Shown piece by piece: positions 1 to 39,219 of a stretch of 64,000 bases of DNA (position 1 is its first letter; each line of letters starts with the position of its first letter). The stretch is from the NCBI RefSeq assembly GCF_029633865.1, contig NC_079219.1, forward strand, positions 57,316,046 through 57,380,045, in the 5' to 3' direction. The position numbers were made by a program, and so were the translations under genes. The stretch is from Lampris incognitus (lineage: Eukaryota > Chordata > Actinopteri > Lampriformes > Lampridae). The notes under the pieces are model-generated. The model saw only the letters and a program-made list of their open reading frames with translations. It had not been told where the DNA came from and searched no databases.

Positions 1-96
1 GCAGTGACTCAAATGCTCCACTTGGGCGGGAACGAACCTCCTGTCTGTAATTTTCCACACGCTTTCACCAAACTCGCGGCCCACTACAGAGAGGGG

Positions 97-190
97 GTTA
101 CCTTGGAGGGAGGAGGAGGAGGAGGAGGGGGTTACCTTGGAGGGAGGGAGGAGGAGGGGGTTACCTTGGAGGGAGGGGGGGGGAGGCATT
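97..190. repeat. G-rich minisatellite, about three copies
   Basis: A motif made of five or six G, then TTACCTTGGAGGGAGG, is repeated three times with GGA-rich spacers. The strand is almost pure purine plus one TTACCTT island per unit and has several G runs that could form G-quadruplexes. The rest of 1-760 holds no gene I can support, apart from a short TG run at about 726-745. Confidence 0.7.
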
Positions 191-769
191 TCTGAGACAC
201 AGAGTGCCCATTTAATAAACTTCTACGTGCCCCAGATCAGCGGCTCTCCGGCCGATCCTCGGGGGAAACAGAACCTTTGCAGGTTTTCTGTTCTACCGGG
301 TGGTCGATTACGCTCGTCTGTTGTTTCAGGTATTGCAGCCTCCGGTGGGGGGGGTTTTAAGACCTGGTGCAGGAGTTAAAACTGCTTAGCAGTACTGTGG
401 GTCCCAGTGGACTGGCTTGGCAACTACCGTTAGAGGCTCACCTGCATACTTATGAACGTAAAAACCCAGCAGCAGCAGTTCGTACAGCCGTGCACAGGCC
501 GGAGTACGTCCAGTTGGGACTGGTGCAACTTTCCACCGTGCAAAGACACTTCTGACACCAAAGCCCTGCCGTGGAGCAGCAATAGATACATAATTGTCAA
601 TTCATAAAACGGGCACACAGCGAGACGAGTCTGGTGTAGCCGGTTTGGGTGGAGCCCGGCACATTTCCAGTGCATGAGTCACCCACCGGTTGGCGAGAGT
701 ATACACATAACCCTGTGTTTTTTTTGTGTGTGTGTGTGTGTGTTTGTGTTGCACGGCTGGTGTCTAGCC

Positions 770-775
770 TTTAAG
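770..775 (+). promoter_or_regulatory. possible TATA-like box of the S100 gene
   Basis: TTTAAG stands about 30 bases upstream of a plausible transcription start near 800 and about 110 bases upstream of the untranslated-exon donor at 884. This is positional inference only; no initiator or other core element confirms it. Confidence 0.25.
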
Positions 776-799
776 AGGCGGCTTCCCCCCTTCGTTCTG

Positions 800-883
800 A
801 CATCAGTCCCACACGAGACCCGAGCCGGCGACACAGGACATCAGCTCTTCTCCCCCCCCACCACCGGCGGACGCTAAGCTAGG
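800..883 (+). other. probable 5' untranslated exon of the S100 gene
   Basis: The exon end is supported by a strong donor, AGG followed by GTGAGTA at 884. A non-coding first exon followed by two coding exons is the usual S100 gene plan. The start (about 800) is a guess from the TATA-like box. The acceptor of the next exon is at 1383 or 1389, just before the ATG at 1392. Confidence 0.4.
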
Positions 884-1391
884 GTGAGTACAGACCGAGG
901 GGCTGTGGGATAGAGGACGGAGGCGGAGGGGGGGGGGGGACTGCTTGACGGAGAACACACAAAGTGACAGATGGAGTTCAGCTGGCAGCATACGTATGGG
1001 TGTGTGTGTGGTGTTTCGTCTGCATATCTTCTACACAACATTTATACAAGATACGGAGGCGGTTTGATAGCGGATTACACCTTCAGTTTAACTTGGCGAC
1101 AGAGGGCTTATCGTTAATGAACACGTTGGGCCTTGAACTTCACCAGCCGCTCCGAGGTTTGAAAGTGGCAGCAGCTTTTAGGCAATGACCCCACTTTCCT
1201 ACCAGTTGGGCCACAGCACACGTTTACCAGGGTCTCGCCACTGGCCTTCCCTGACCGTCACAAAGCGTGACGATTTACGTGTGAACAAAATGTCGTGCAA
1301 ACTTTTTTCTCCATCCACCCGTCCATCCATCCATCCATCCATCCAGGATACGTCCACTTCTAATCGTCTTTGTGCTCCCCCAGCTGCAGCC

Positions 1392-1532
1392 ATGCCTCAT
1401 CTGGAGCAGGTCATCGTATCCATGGTGGAGATGTTTGAGGAGTACGCGAACGAGGGCGGCAAGAAACACCCGATCAGCATGAACGAGTTCAAGGAGGTGC
1501 TGGAGAAGGAGCTGGAGGCGCCCGGACTCAAA
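1392..1532 (+). CDS. S100 coding exon 1 (47 codons)
   Basis: ATG at 1392 follows acceptor AG at 1383 or 1389. The exon ends AAA before donor GTGAGA at 1533, phase 0. It encodes helix 1 and the pseudo EF-hand loop. Confidence 0.88.
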
Positions 1533-4500
1533 GTGAGACGCGACGCGCAACCCGCTCTAAGCGACCGCCGCAGCTCTGTAATGATGGTGCTGCAGTGTGC
1601 GCTCTGTGTGTGTGTGTGTGTGTGATAGATGATGAGACAATGGGTACGACAAGAAATGCAACGTTATCACTAGAACGACCCGGATTTCACTCCTCCCTAA
1701 CACGACCATGGGCAGTCAAAACCATCTGCCCATGATTTTTAAACTCTATATTCTGTCAAGATAAATACCCGGTTGAGATATGAATGCATTAGTGTGTCTG
1801 TTAAGAAACCAACTGACACCAAAATTAACGTTTTAACCACTTTAATGCTATTTTGAAACAATTTAAAATGGCCGCCGTCCAAGGCCTGTAAATACCGCAA
1901 CGCCTCGGCGGTAGTCGTGGTGCGCCTGTAGCGGCGCCTGTAGCCAGACGTGTTGGACATCATCGCACATCAAGTTCAGACTATTTCTCTCCACTGGAGG
2001 ACGCTGCTGTGTGTTTCTAGGACAGAGCAACGACCCTCGCGAAGGAAATGACGCCACCAACACGCGTCATAAACACTGACATGACGCATACGCGCGGTCA
2101 ATTTGACCGCTCATGGTCGTTTTAGGTAGATCTTAATCATAGCTTTTTTTTGTGCAGTTGATCTAAAACTAATTTTAATGCAAATATATATGCAATTTTA
2201 GGCGCATTCGGGGAGCGACAGGTCTGTACCCCCCCCCCCACACACACACAAGGTTAAACTTTGAAAATCCAAAACGGTCAAAATGGCCGCCTTGGTCGTT
2301 CATGATAACAGTGACGTCACACAGAGGCTCTGGTTTGGGGTTTAGGGGCCCCTTGAGCCCTTGGGGCCCTGAGCCTGTCTGGGCCCGGTATGCCTGTTCG
2401 GTAATCCACCCAATTGTGTGTGTGTGTGTGTGAGATTGTAGTTATATATGACTTCTCCCCCTCTGAAACCAAAGCCTCCGAACTTCTCCTTTCTAACTGA
2501 CCCACGGCCCTGGATCCAATTCTCTCACCCCTCCGTCAGTCCAGCACCCCTACTGTCACCTCCTGTCTAACCAAATACTCAGCTCCTCACGCCTACCTAG
2601 AGACCTTTCATCCGTCTTTAACTCTGCAACTGAAAATAACATCACTTAATCCTGCTCTGCTGCTCAACCATCGGCCGGTCTTGTTTATCCCGTTCCTAGC
2701 CAAAACTCTTAAATGACCAGCATGCAATCGGGCTTTCCTCCTCTCTCTCCCGTAAAAAAAAAAAAAGCACTCATTTCAAACCGTCTAGGTTCAGCGACTA
2801 TCGCAGCTTCTCTTCTTGCGGTCCCTGATGCACTCTTGTCAGCCAGCGCTGCCTCCAGGTCATCGGCTGTTATTGTCCTTGAGTGATCTGCTGCTATTGA
2901 CACAGTGAGTCACCAGATACCGTTGACACTGATGGACCCAGGCATTGTCGGTACGGCACTAAAGTGGATCCAATTGTGCGTGACAAGGGGAGGTCATACC
3001 AAGTAACACGAAGGGGTCAGGTATCCACCCTTGACAGGTCACAATGGGCATGGCTAAAGGGTCAGCCCACTCCTTTTCAAACTATACCACCACGCTTGGT
3101 CCAGTCATCTCAACACATGGTGTCTCTTACCATTGCTATCCATTTCATTTCACCCTTTCTTTTCTGGCCAAAGACACCCAGGTGTCTGCGAAGGTTGCTG
3201 CTTACCCGGCAGACATTTTGTGCTTGGATGAAAGAGTGATACCTCCAGCGCGGCTTGTCCAAAACTGAGCTGCTGGCCATGCCTGCCCATCCTTAGGGAC
3301 ATATCCATCAGGACTGGTACATCGACAATACTTCCTTCTGGAGCCGCAAGGAACCTCAGGATGATGACTGACAGTGGTGGCCCAGGGGTTAGCGTTGTCA
3401 CCTCACAGCAAGAAGGTCCTGGGTTCGAACCCCGGGGCTGTCCAACCTTGGGGTGATCCCCAGGGTGTCCTCTGTGTGGAGTTTGCATGTTCTCCCTGTG
3501 TCTGTGGTGGGTTTCCTTCGGGTGCGCCGGTTTCCCCCACCGCCAAAAAGACATGCATGTTAGGGTTACTACTCCCGGAGCTGACTCCTATTCCTGATGC
3601 TTTGCTCTGTGCAACATTAAAAAGAGCCCACCCTACCTATCAGAGCGTGCTGTACAACTCCTTGTCCAGGCCCTAGTCATCTCCTGGTTAGACCATTACA
3701 ATGCACTTGCGCTGGTCTCCCAGCCTTTGCAGTCCAATCGCTGCAGAGAATCCATGGCTTGAAAAGCACGCTTGCTTTTCACCCTGCCAAGAAGTGCACA
3801 TCTCACCACTCTTTGTATCCGTACACTGGCTCCTGGTTGCTGCCTGTATAAACTTCCAAACCTTGCCACTGGCTTTCTGGGCCACTCAAGTAACCGCACT
3901 GGCCTACTTGCAAACCCACATTTATACGTACACTCCCGTTAGCCCTTTTTATTCTACCTCTGGAAAGGCTACTGTCTTCAACTTCTGGAGGAAGGACTAG
4001 CACTCGACTTTTCTCCCACTTGGCCCTGAAACGGACTAATGAACTCCCATCTTCCACCAGAGCGACAGACTTGCTTTTTTTTTACTTTAAGAACAACCCA
4101 TTGCTTTTTCAGGCTTACCTTAATCCACAGTTGCTCTCTAAGCATGGCCGTGATATGGATCTGCGACATTGTCCAGTGTTTTGGTAACCCCCTATTACTT
4201 GCATCACTGCTGCTGATCTAGGCCTACCTGATGTGCACGAATCGCACTCAAAATGACACACAGTCTAGACCGTGATACCATAAATATTCTGTGTATGATG
4301 CTGCCTGTAGGTCGACATACAAATATAACTACTAATTTCCAACCCTCTTTCCGAGTTGCTTTGGATAAAAGCGTCTGCTAAATGAGAAATGTAAAATGCA
4401 TGTGTGTATGTGGGTATGCATTTGCATTGCATTGCATTTACAATTTGCATTGCATTTGCAAAATTTGCACAAAAAAAATTGCAAGTTTTTTTGTGCAAAT

Positions 4501-4849
4501 TTGCAAAAAAAATGCATTTGCAAATGCATTGCATTTGGAACATGTTTATATGTGTAGCTACTAATTTAGTCATGTCTTTAATTGATCATGACCTCCCAAA
4601 TTGGCTCAAATAACACACCGGACAACAGTTTCGTGGTGTGGTTACTGTAAATACCATTGTCTCCAGGAGAAAATCCATGCGGATGACGTCAGAGAGGCCG
4701 TAGAGATGCTGGATAAGAATCACGATGGGGAGGTCAACTTCCGAGAGTTCTCGAGGTGTGTAGCTGTCCTGGCCAAAGGGTACTACAAGCAGAAGAGGGG
4801 CAAAGGTTCCAAGAAGGCCAAAGGCAAAGAGGGTGACCAGGAGGACTAA
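1392..4849 (+). CDS. S100-family EF-hand calcium-binding protein (two coding exons)
   Basis: Joining 1392-1532 and 4667-4849 gives 107 residues in frame. Residues 12-41 form the S100-type pseudo EF-hand with the long 14-residue loop (around YANEGGKKHPISMNEF). Residues 63-74 are a canonical EF-hand loop, DKNHDGEVNFRE, with Asp/Asn/Asp ligands and Glu at position 12. The split between the two EF-hands by a phase 0 intron is the family pattern. The last 20 residues are a Lys/Gly-rich tail (KQKRGKGSKKAKGKEGDQED), longer and more basic than in most S100 proteins. S100 proteins are small dimers that bind targets when loaded with calcium. I cannot assign a specific paralogue; proximity to SNX27 matches the human 1q21 S100 neighbourhood. 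The intron carries an old L2 LINE and a SINE. Confidence 0.9.
2480..4392 (+). mobile_element. decayed L2-clade LINE in the S100 intron
   Basis: Broken reading frames recall an L2 reverse transcriptase: around 2890-3020 the translation runs SAAIDTVSHQ, then GIVGTALKWIQ, matching the region around the first RT motif. The 3' end at about 4360-4392 is TTGGATAAAAGCGTCTGCTAAATGAG, a typical fish L2 tail. Stops and frameshifts are frequent, so it is dead. A SINE lies inside at 3368-3578. Confidence 0.7.
3368..3578 (+). mobile_element. tRNA-derived SINE, family B, truncated
   Basis: It begins with a tRNA-like head (GGTTAGCGTTGTCACCTCACAGC and B-box-like GGGTTCGAACCCC) followed by the family body (TGTGTGGAGTTTGCATGTTCTCC). 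The 3' part ends early with ACATGCATGTTAGGG, the same subfamily tail start as the copy at 45897. It lies inside the L2 fragment. Confidence 0.8.
4418..4540. repeat. imperfect palindrome of TGCATT/TTTGC units
   Basis: The left arm is rich in TTGCATTGCATTTGC and ends TTTGCACAAAAAAAATTGCA. The right arm reads TGCAAGTTTTTTTGTGCAAATTTGC and continues to GCAAATGCATTGCATTT. The inner 30 bases pair almost perfectly, so a long A/T-rich hairpin centred near 4482 is possible. It begins right after the L2 tail. Confidence 0.65.
4667..4849 (+). CDS. S100 coding exon 2 with stop (60 codons + TAA)
   Basis: Acceptor TCTCCAG ends at 4666. The exon encodes helix 3, the canonical EF-hand, helix 4 and the basic tail; stop TAA at 4847-4849. 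Confidence 0.9.
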   Translation, partial: EKIHADDVREAVEMLDKNHDGEVNFREFSRCVAVLAKGYYKQKRGKGSKKAKGKEGDQED

Positions 4850-5086
4850 AGGGAAAGGTCAGCCATGAAACACTGAACTAGCCCCTAGATATTTAATGTA
4901 CGCTTAACAAAACTGCGGGCTAGAGATGACGGTTGTGACCTTGCCTGCACTGCTCTGCTGACAGGTGTGACCTAGGAGGACACACTGACATACAGTACAG
5001 ATAGCTTACCCACTACAGGTATTGTCTGTTTGCACACCTATTTAAAGAAAGATGACGCTCAAACTGGTTATTGATGATCAGAACTG

Positions 5087-5092
5087 AATAAA
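5087..5092 (+). terminator. polyadenylation signal of the S100 gene
   Basis: AATAAA lies 238 bases after the stop codon, a normal distance for a short S100 3' UTR. Confidence 0.65.
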
Positions 5093-5099
5093 CTGAGTG

Positions 5100-5494
5100 C
5101 TTTACCCTCTATAGTATATCTTGGTTTTGAATGGTTTCTAAACCACCGTTACTGGCTGAAAATAAAATAAAAAAATACCTCATTATTTGCTCTAATGTGT
5201 GTTTATTTCGCTCTTTGCTTGTTTGCAATGACGATCTCTGCAGAAGCAACAGGCGTATGATGCCATTGTTGTGGAATGAAGCAGGCATGGACTCATCAAA
5301 CATTCAACACAAGTCACCCAATATGTTCTCTGGTACACACACCACTTGTCAATGCTTCCTCAGTGATAATGCCCGGTTTATTCTGCCGCCCACCCCCACC
5401 CCCCAGCGATGGAGGTCCCCCACAGCGAAAAGCTTTGTCTATAGCAACCTGATATCAGATCCTTTTAATATCACTTTCCTTTCCCCTGTGAGTC

Positions 5495-5564
<70 letters not shown>

Positions 5565-7116
5565 CACACAAAATCCTCTAAATGCAGAAAAGGTATGGAA
5601 CCCCAAGTATACCCACTATGTTGCCAGCTCATACATTAAACTCTTTATCCCACACTCTCATTTTCGTGTGTGTGTGTGTGTGCGTGCACGCCTTTGTGTG
5701 TGTCACTATCCTGAAGCAATATGGTGGCCCAGTCATATATTGTGACATGTATTATGGCGAGACTTTCTTGGGGTAATGGTACGCTTGGGAGGAGGCCAGG
5801 GGAGCAGTCATGAATAATTTTGGGACGCCCTCCCCTCCTCTCATGGAGCTATAACACAATCAACAAGGCTGTCGTTCTTTCATGGTACACTTTTATGCTT
5901 TTGCACACGGTTATTGCAATGTCACTGTATTATCATGATCTAATTAAAAGAGACTCTCGTCACTACAAGCCTGTCTGTCACACTTAACACATGCACTTCA
6001 AAGTGTCCCTGCAAATTTTCCCTTACGCTTTCTTTATTTTTTTGAAGTTCACTTTTCACTTCAGATTGCGGTTATTTCTGGTCGATTTACGCTGCAGAGT
6101 CCGTCAGATTTGCAAGATGAAGATGGCAAAAGCAAACCTCATGTGAGGAGAAAGGCCAGCCGCAGCGTTTCAGTGACTTCCATCGTTGGCCGGTAGGGGG
6201 AGACAAATGAAAAGGGGAATCTTGGCGGATGGCGCAGTTCAGAAAGCATGCGGAGCTAGCTGTTTAAAATTGAACTTTGACATCGAGAAAAGTATCAGAG
6301 CTTCCTGTAGTTCCGAGGCTACTGCGGTTTGAGAATGAGTGGACGCCAGTCAGAGATGGAGGGATGTAAAGAGGAGGAGTAGGGCCATCAGATAAGCGCA
6401 TAAGTATACAAAGTAGGACAGCCTATGGGGAAAATGGGAGTAGAAAGAATGGGTGATATCTATGAGAGAGGGAGACAGAGAGAGACTAACTGTATATAAA
6501 CAACATAACCCAAATTACTATTTACAAATTGGGAAGGGATTTTGGGTTGTGATTCGAGATCTGTTGGAGTACTGTTTGCAAGAAATTGAAAAAAAGAACA
6601 ACAGATAAGAACAAGATAGATAAACGAGGTTTCTGTTGGGTTTCAAGAGTAATGAAAAAAAGAAATCAGATAAGTCGTCTACAGGCAATACTTTTGTAAA
6701 AACATTTATCAAATGTGGTTTTATGAGCGACATAGTTTTTTTTGTCTGAATAAACAAAGGATACCCAGAAGGCTTTCTTTATTTCAATCACAAATCGATT
6801 AAAAAAGTAATGAATTTACCACACACACATAAAAAAACCCCAACTAAAATGACTTTTTGTTTAATAAATATTGCACTAAACCGCTTCATAGGCAAAACAA
6901 TGAATATAACACTAAAATGGGTGCATTTTCTTGCCGAGCACCACGAAACATAACATGTGCACTGCTGGAAGTCATTAGGTAGCCTACATATTGTGCAAAG
7001 TCTTTGTCTGATGTACAAAATGACACGAACAGCAACCTAAGGTCACAGTCTTGAGGGTGTCTTTTCATTTCAGAAAGTTTCAAATGTTTAAGTTTTTCTT
7101 TATCTGTCCTCTAAAA
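5100..7116. other. intergenic stretch between S100 and SNX27
   Basis: I see no gene. It holds a (CA)n array at about 5500-5562, a short TG run at about 5665-5690 and A/T-rich single-copy-looking sequence. Reading frames here are short and lack recognisable domains. Confidence 0.6.
5500..5562. repeat. (CA)n microsatellite
   Basis: About 30 uninterrupted CA units. Confidence 0.95.
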
Positions 7117-7312
7117 CAGTGGTTCTCAACCTTTTTGGGGTCCTGAACCCCCTGCGTATTTTTGATCTACCCTGTGGACCCCTCCACCTGATCTTGGGGG
7201 AGGGGGGTTGCAATTTGATAGAAACAGTAGAAACTACATTTTAAATTGCATTATAGCATTTATTCACTCTTTGGGGCAAAAATAAGAGCTTTCAGTTGTA
7301 ACTTAGATATAG

Positions 7313-7935
7313 TTAACAAAACAGAATTCTTATGCAGTAACTTTCAGATATATGTAACGAAACAGAATATGTATTCAGTAACTTTCAGATATATGTAACA
7401 ACACAGAATATGTATTCAGTAACTTTCAGATATATGTAACAACACAGAATATGTATTCAGTAACTTTCAGATATATGTAACAAAACAGAATATGTATTCA
7501 GTAACTTTCAGATATGTGTAACAAAACAGAATATGTATTCAGTAACTTTCAGATATATGTAACAAAACAGAATATGTATTCAGTAACTTTCAGATACGTG
7601 TAACAAAACAGAATATGTATTCAGTAACTTTCAGATATATGTAACAAAACAGAATATGTATTCAGTAACTTTCAGATATATGTAACAAAACAGAATATGT
7701 ATTCAGTAACTTTCAGATACGTGTAACAAAACAGAATATGTATTCAGTAACTTTCAGATACGTGTAACAAAACAGAATATGTATTCAGTAACTTTCAGAT
7801 ATATGTAACAAAACAGAATATGTATTCAGTAACTTTCAGATACGTGTAACAAAACAGAATATGTATTCAGTAACTTTCAGATATATGTAACAAAACAGAA
7901 TATGTATTCAGTAACTTTCAGATACGTGTAACAAC
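7313..7935. repeat. 41-bp minisatellite, 15 copies
   Basis: The unit contains ACAGAATATGTATTCAG, then TAACTTTCAGATATATGTAA. Copies differ mainly at one spot: ATATATGT (type A), ATACGTGT (type B) or ATATGTGT (type C). Reading left to right the order is A A A A C A B A A B B A B A B. The array lies inside the hAT-like element. Confidence 0.92.
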
Positions 7936-8119
7936 AGCATTTTGATGCAGTAACTTTTAACAATGCAAACGGGAGCGAGATCTCTTAAAATACAATAAAT
8001 TACACTTGTGAAACAGATGTAATTAGAGAAAAAAGTCCTGTTACCTTTTATAATGTAACCGGCTATTTGTTCTTCCCGCGCTCCGAAGAGACTTCTGAGG
8101 ATCTGCACACTTCCGGATC

Positions 8120-8260
8120 CCACCAATGTAACCGGTTATTTTCTTGACCGGTGCGGGATTCGATACGGGGTGTACTGCACCACAAGGCGACATCGCTAAC
8201 CGCTCGGCTAAAGGGTCAGACTCATTAGCTAGGGGGCTAACGTGTCTTATTAGTAGTTTA
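8120..8260 (-). mobile_element. SINE family C-like fragment inside the hAT element
   Basis: GCGGGATTCGATACGGGG, then CTAACCGCTCGGCTAAAGGGTC and GGGGCTAACGTGTCTTATTA resemble, on the same strand, the two repeats at 56217-56645. The reverse strand reads like a tRNA head with a B-box-like motif. Diverged copy. Confidence 0.45.
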
Positions 8261-8819
8261 CAATAGTTTAGGTAGATAAAGGTCTCAGTCACATTTGAGT
8301 AAAAATAATCCTATTTCTATAAATGTCATAGGATCTTTTTTTTAAAAGATATTTTATTTTCACGGACCCCTTGCAATTACACCACGGACCACTAGGAGGT
8401 CCGCGGACCCCCGGTTGAGAAACACTGAAGACACGTTGACCCTCTGGCCGCAACATGCGCCAACAAGTGCCACACACTGGACAGCGGCATCTGTGTTCAC
8501 CTCAGACAAAAGGGCTGTCGGACCTGATTGTAGAGTCCCCACCCTCTTGTCGATCAACGCACATCCTGCTGCTGACGCGCGTTAATCCGACTAATTCCCT
8601 CGGGACCGCCTACATCCCAGGCTTTTTTTTTGGTCGCGCCTATTATGCAAGTTACGGTAGACCTACCGAGACTCGTCGAGACCACCCGAAAGTAAATAAC
8701 GGCGAGATTAGGCTCAAAACGGCCATTTTAAATAACGCGTTTTCTGAGGGGCGAAATAGGCTCTCTAATATATATATATATAAATTGATGGCATTTCTGA
8801 AAAAAGAGGGGGGTTTCTT

Positions 8820-9178
8820 TAGTTCAGCGACGCGTCGCGCGTTTAGGTCGCTCTCCCGTAATTCACATAATAGGCGCGTCTAAAAAAAAAAAAAAGAGGC
8901 AGCGCGTGCCGCCGCCGAAATTCATCCGGCTAATCCACGCAAGCGGCGGTGTAAATCCGAAAGGGGGCGCCAACGCTCCCCCCCCCCCCCGGCGTCGTCT
9001 CCATCCGCCGCTCTTCGGACGTCTCCGGCGCTTTCCGTCTCGCTCCGATCGGGCTAGCTAGCCGGAGCGGGTTAGCCTCGCTAGCGGCTAATGTTCGTGG
9101 GGAAATTTAACGTTACGCTGGAGTGGAAGGTAAAAACAGTGTAAGGGGGGAGGGAAGGGAAGGGGGGGGGAAATAAAG
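8820..9178 (+). promoter_or_regulatory. CpG-rich promoter and 5' UTR of snx27
   Basis: The stretch is rich in CG (for example GACGCGTCGCGCG near 8828, CCGCCGCTCTTCGGACG near 9003) and continues CpG-rich into exon 1. A CpG island over the first exon is usual for a broadly expressed gene. No TATA box is seen. The exact start site cannot be placed. Confidence 0.55.
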
Positions 9179-36935
<27,757 letters not shown>

Positions 36936-39215
36936 GAGAGGAGATCATCACCTCCTAACTCTACACCTCCCTCATCATTAGCTCTGTTCAGTTCAGCCCT
37001 CATCCAACCCCCCACCCCCCCAGCTCCCGCCCCCCCAGGACCTGACGGCACTCGGCTATTAACTCCATAGTCATCAACGACACTCCGGCAACTACGAACC
37101 AAACAGGTTACGCGCCATTATAAAACAAACCGACAAAAGTTAAGAAATGACTTAAAACCACGTAACACATAAACTCAGCGGTACTCCATAAACTCAAACA
37201 CGCGGATTCCGGGAAGAGTCTGTCTCACTGGCAGGTACTTGGACTCGAATGTGATTCTGTCGGCGGAGAAGGTTCCCGAGCCTTCTGTGCAGCAGACCTA
37301 TCCGGAGGAGGAGGACAGAGAGGATGGAGCTGGAACTAACCGGAGCAGTGAAGGCTTTCATCCAGCTACAGGGTGCAGCACATTCAGAGAGACTGATCAC
37401 AGATGCTGATACGGGTCTGCCGAGCGCCACAACAAAGGGACGCCCGGCCCCTCGCTTTATGAAAGAGAGTGGCAGCGTCGACCTGTTTGACTGGCCGGCT
37501 GAATAGCGGGCGTGGGCGTGTTTTTATAAGGGTGTTTACTTTAGTCTGCATGTTCACAGCGGGCCCGCTCCCGGCTCCCACCGGAGAGGGAGGGGGCCCG
37601 AACGGGGATGGAGAGACCCCCTAAGAGAGTCATGTAAACAGTAACCTTAATCGCATACATTTATTTTCTCAAGTCTGGCGCCGCCGACGTCAGCATTTCT
37701 AAGAGAAACGAACTCAAATTAGTGGAAACGAGAAGAAAAAGAATCAGCTGAAAGAGAGGGCAGACCAGTTTAGTGCGCGAGACCGATCGCTGGCGTTTCA
37801 TCCGGTCAGCGTTCTCATCGATAGTGAACGATTTTTATTGGGCGTACAAAACGAAATGTTTGATACGCGAGCAGGTAATTGTTCAAGTCTATGCTACTTT
37901 TGCACTTTAAACTTCAGTATTATAGTATTTCAACTTCCAAATGAGTAAACAAGCAGATATATGACATAATATTGCAATAGGCCTCTTTTATTTCAGTTGA
38001 ATGTCATTTTGGACTTTATTGATATGCAAGATAATAGGTAAAATAGCATAAAGGTGCATCATGCAGGAACTTTGCTAGATTTTGGCATTGTGCGTGTTTA
38101 CAATATATGAAATTAAGCTCTACACGTCCTTAGAGGGCAGGCCATGTGAAAAAAAAAAAAAAAGCACAGTCCAGGCTATTCAGACAAAGGGGGCTGTGCT
38201 ACCTTGTTGAGCATGCTTTTCCCAGTAGAGACAGCAGGGGGCCCTCTCTCCCTGTCCTCTCTTTGTCTGACAGTGCAGTAGATCACAGGCCATTAGTTCG
38301 TCTCCAAGAGTCGCCCCCCCCTCCCGGATTGCACAACAGCGCTGTAATTTAGTGACCCGCAAGACCATATATTTTTCTGGGAGCTGTACTTAGTCATACT
38401 ATTACACCACCTCGTCAGGTCTAGAACTCCACCCAGCAGGAGTAGTAAGATGACGTCACCTGAAGTGAAGGGCCGGCACGCCACGTCGTTTATCAACCCG
38501 AATGATATGTAGATTAACATGGACATCCACCATATGGTTCTGCAGGAGGAACTTCCTGTGTAGCGCAGCCATGTGGAGAGAGCGTACTGTGAGAATACAA
38601 AGTATGATCTTTTCATCTGCAGGCAGCAGAGCCCCAGAGGAGGGTACAGTCACGCTGGTGTTCAGCACCGCTCGTTTTTAACAAGGTTCGGTTGGTTTTA
38701 ACGGGGGTTCAGCTGAATGTGTTGAGCTTTTATGATTGAAATGTCCAGTTCTGAAGGCTCACCATGTTTCCCAGTCGACCGGACAAGGCCCGACCATCGA
38801 CATGGCGGATTGTCTTGACGTCTCATCTGCCCACCGGTCACATCTCTCAGCCAGCCCTCTCTTCTCTCTCAACTCTCTCTGACTGAAGACAAGTATCATT
38901 TGTCAACCTAAACTTTATTTATTTCAATAATATGCGATATTTAAGTAAGCTAGCATCTCCAGTTGTACAGTATTTTCACCTGGTAGGTTTTGGCTTTTGA
39001 AGAATCATGCAAAGTGAAAAGACGGAAGATGGGCAAACAGCAGATTGTCGTGATGTTACGTTTCAGCATCACAAACTGGTATTTGGTTAAATCGCTTACT
39101 GTAATAAATTGTATCATATTCTTTTAAATAAACTGATTTACTGATGCAAAGTACCCGTGTTTCTTCGGCATTATTCCTATTTTCTTAAATACTTGGGATG
39201 GCAGATGGGTCACGG
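36936..39215 (+). other. snx27 3' UTR and intergenic sequence
   Basis: No second gene recognised. The first part is probably the 3' UTR. An AATAAA at 39127-39132 is one possible polyadenylation signal, but I cannot show that the transcript extends so far. A GC-rich segment with a 60-codon frame lies at 37324-37506 and an A-run at 38149-38163. Confidence 0.4.
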
Positions 39216-39219
39216 CTCT

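Larger units (their letters stand above)
7117..8427. mobile_element. hAT (Charlie-like) non-autonomous element
   Basis: The left end CAGTGGTTCTCAACCTTTTT and the right end ...GGTTGAGAAACACTG are inverted (right end read back: CAGTGTTTCTCAACC). This is the hallmark end of Charlie-type hAT elements. Subterminal sequence on both sides encodes the typical GGACCCC tracts. The flanking 8 bases (CTCTAAAA left, AAGACACG right) do not match, so the target duplication has decayed or one end is displaced. The interior holds a 41-bp minisatellite and a SINE-like segment; no transposase is left. Confidence 0.7.

Noticed and set aside
884-1391. Coding start upstream of 1392 for the S100 gene
   Set aside because: The frame is open upstream to 1185, but that part overlaps the acceptor, contains a CATC repeat and does not fit S100 N-termini.
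7313-7935. Regular repeats resembling a CRISPR array
   Set aside because: The 41-bp units are contiguous with no unique spacers, and the setting is a vertebrate transposon.
37324-37506. 60-codon frame in GC-rich DNA after snx27
   Set aside because: No recognisable domain, splice site pair or family; likely chance.
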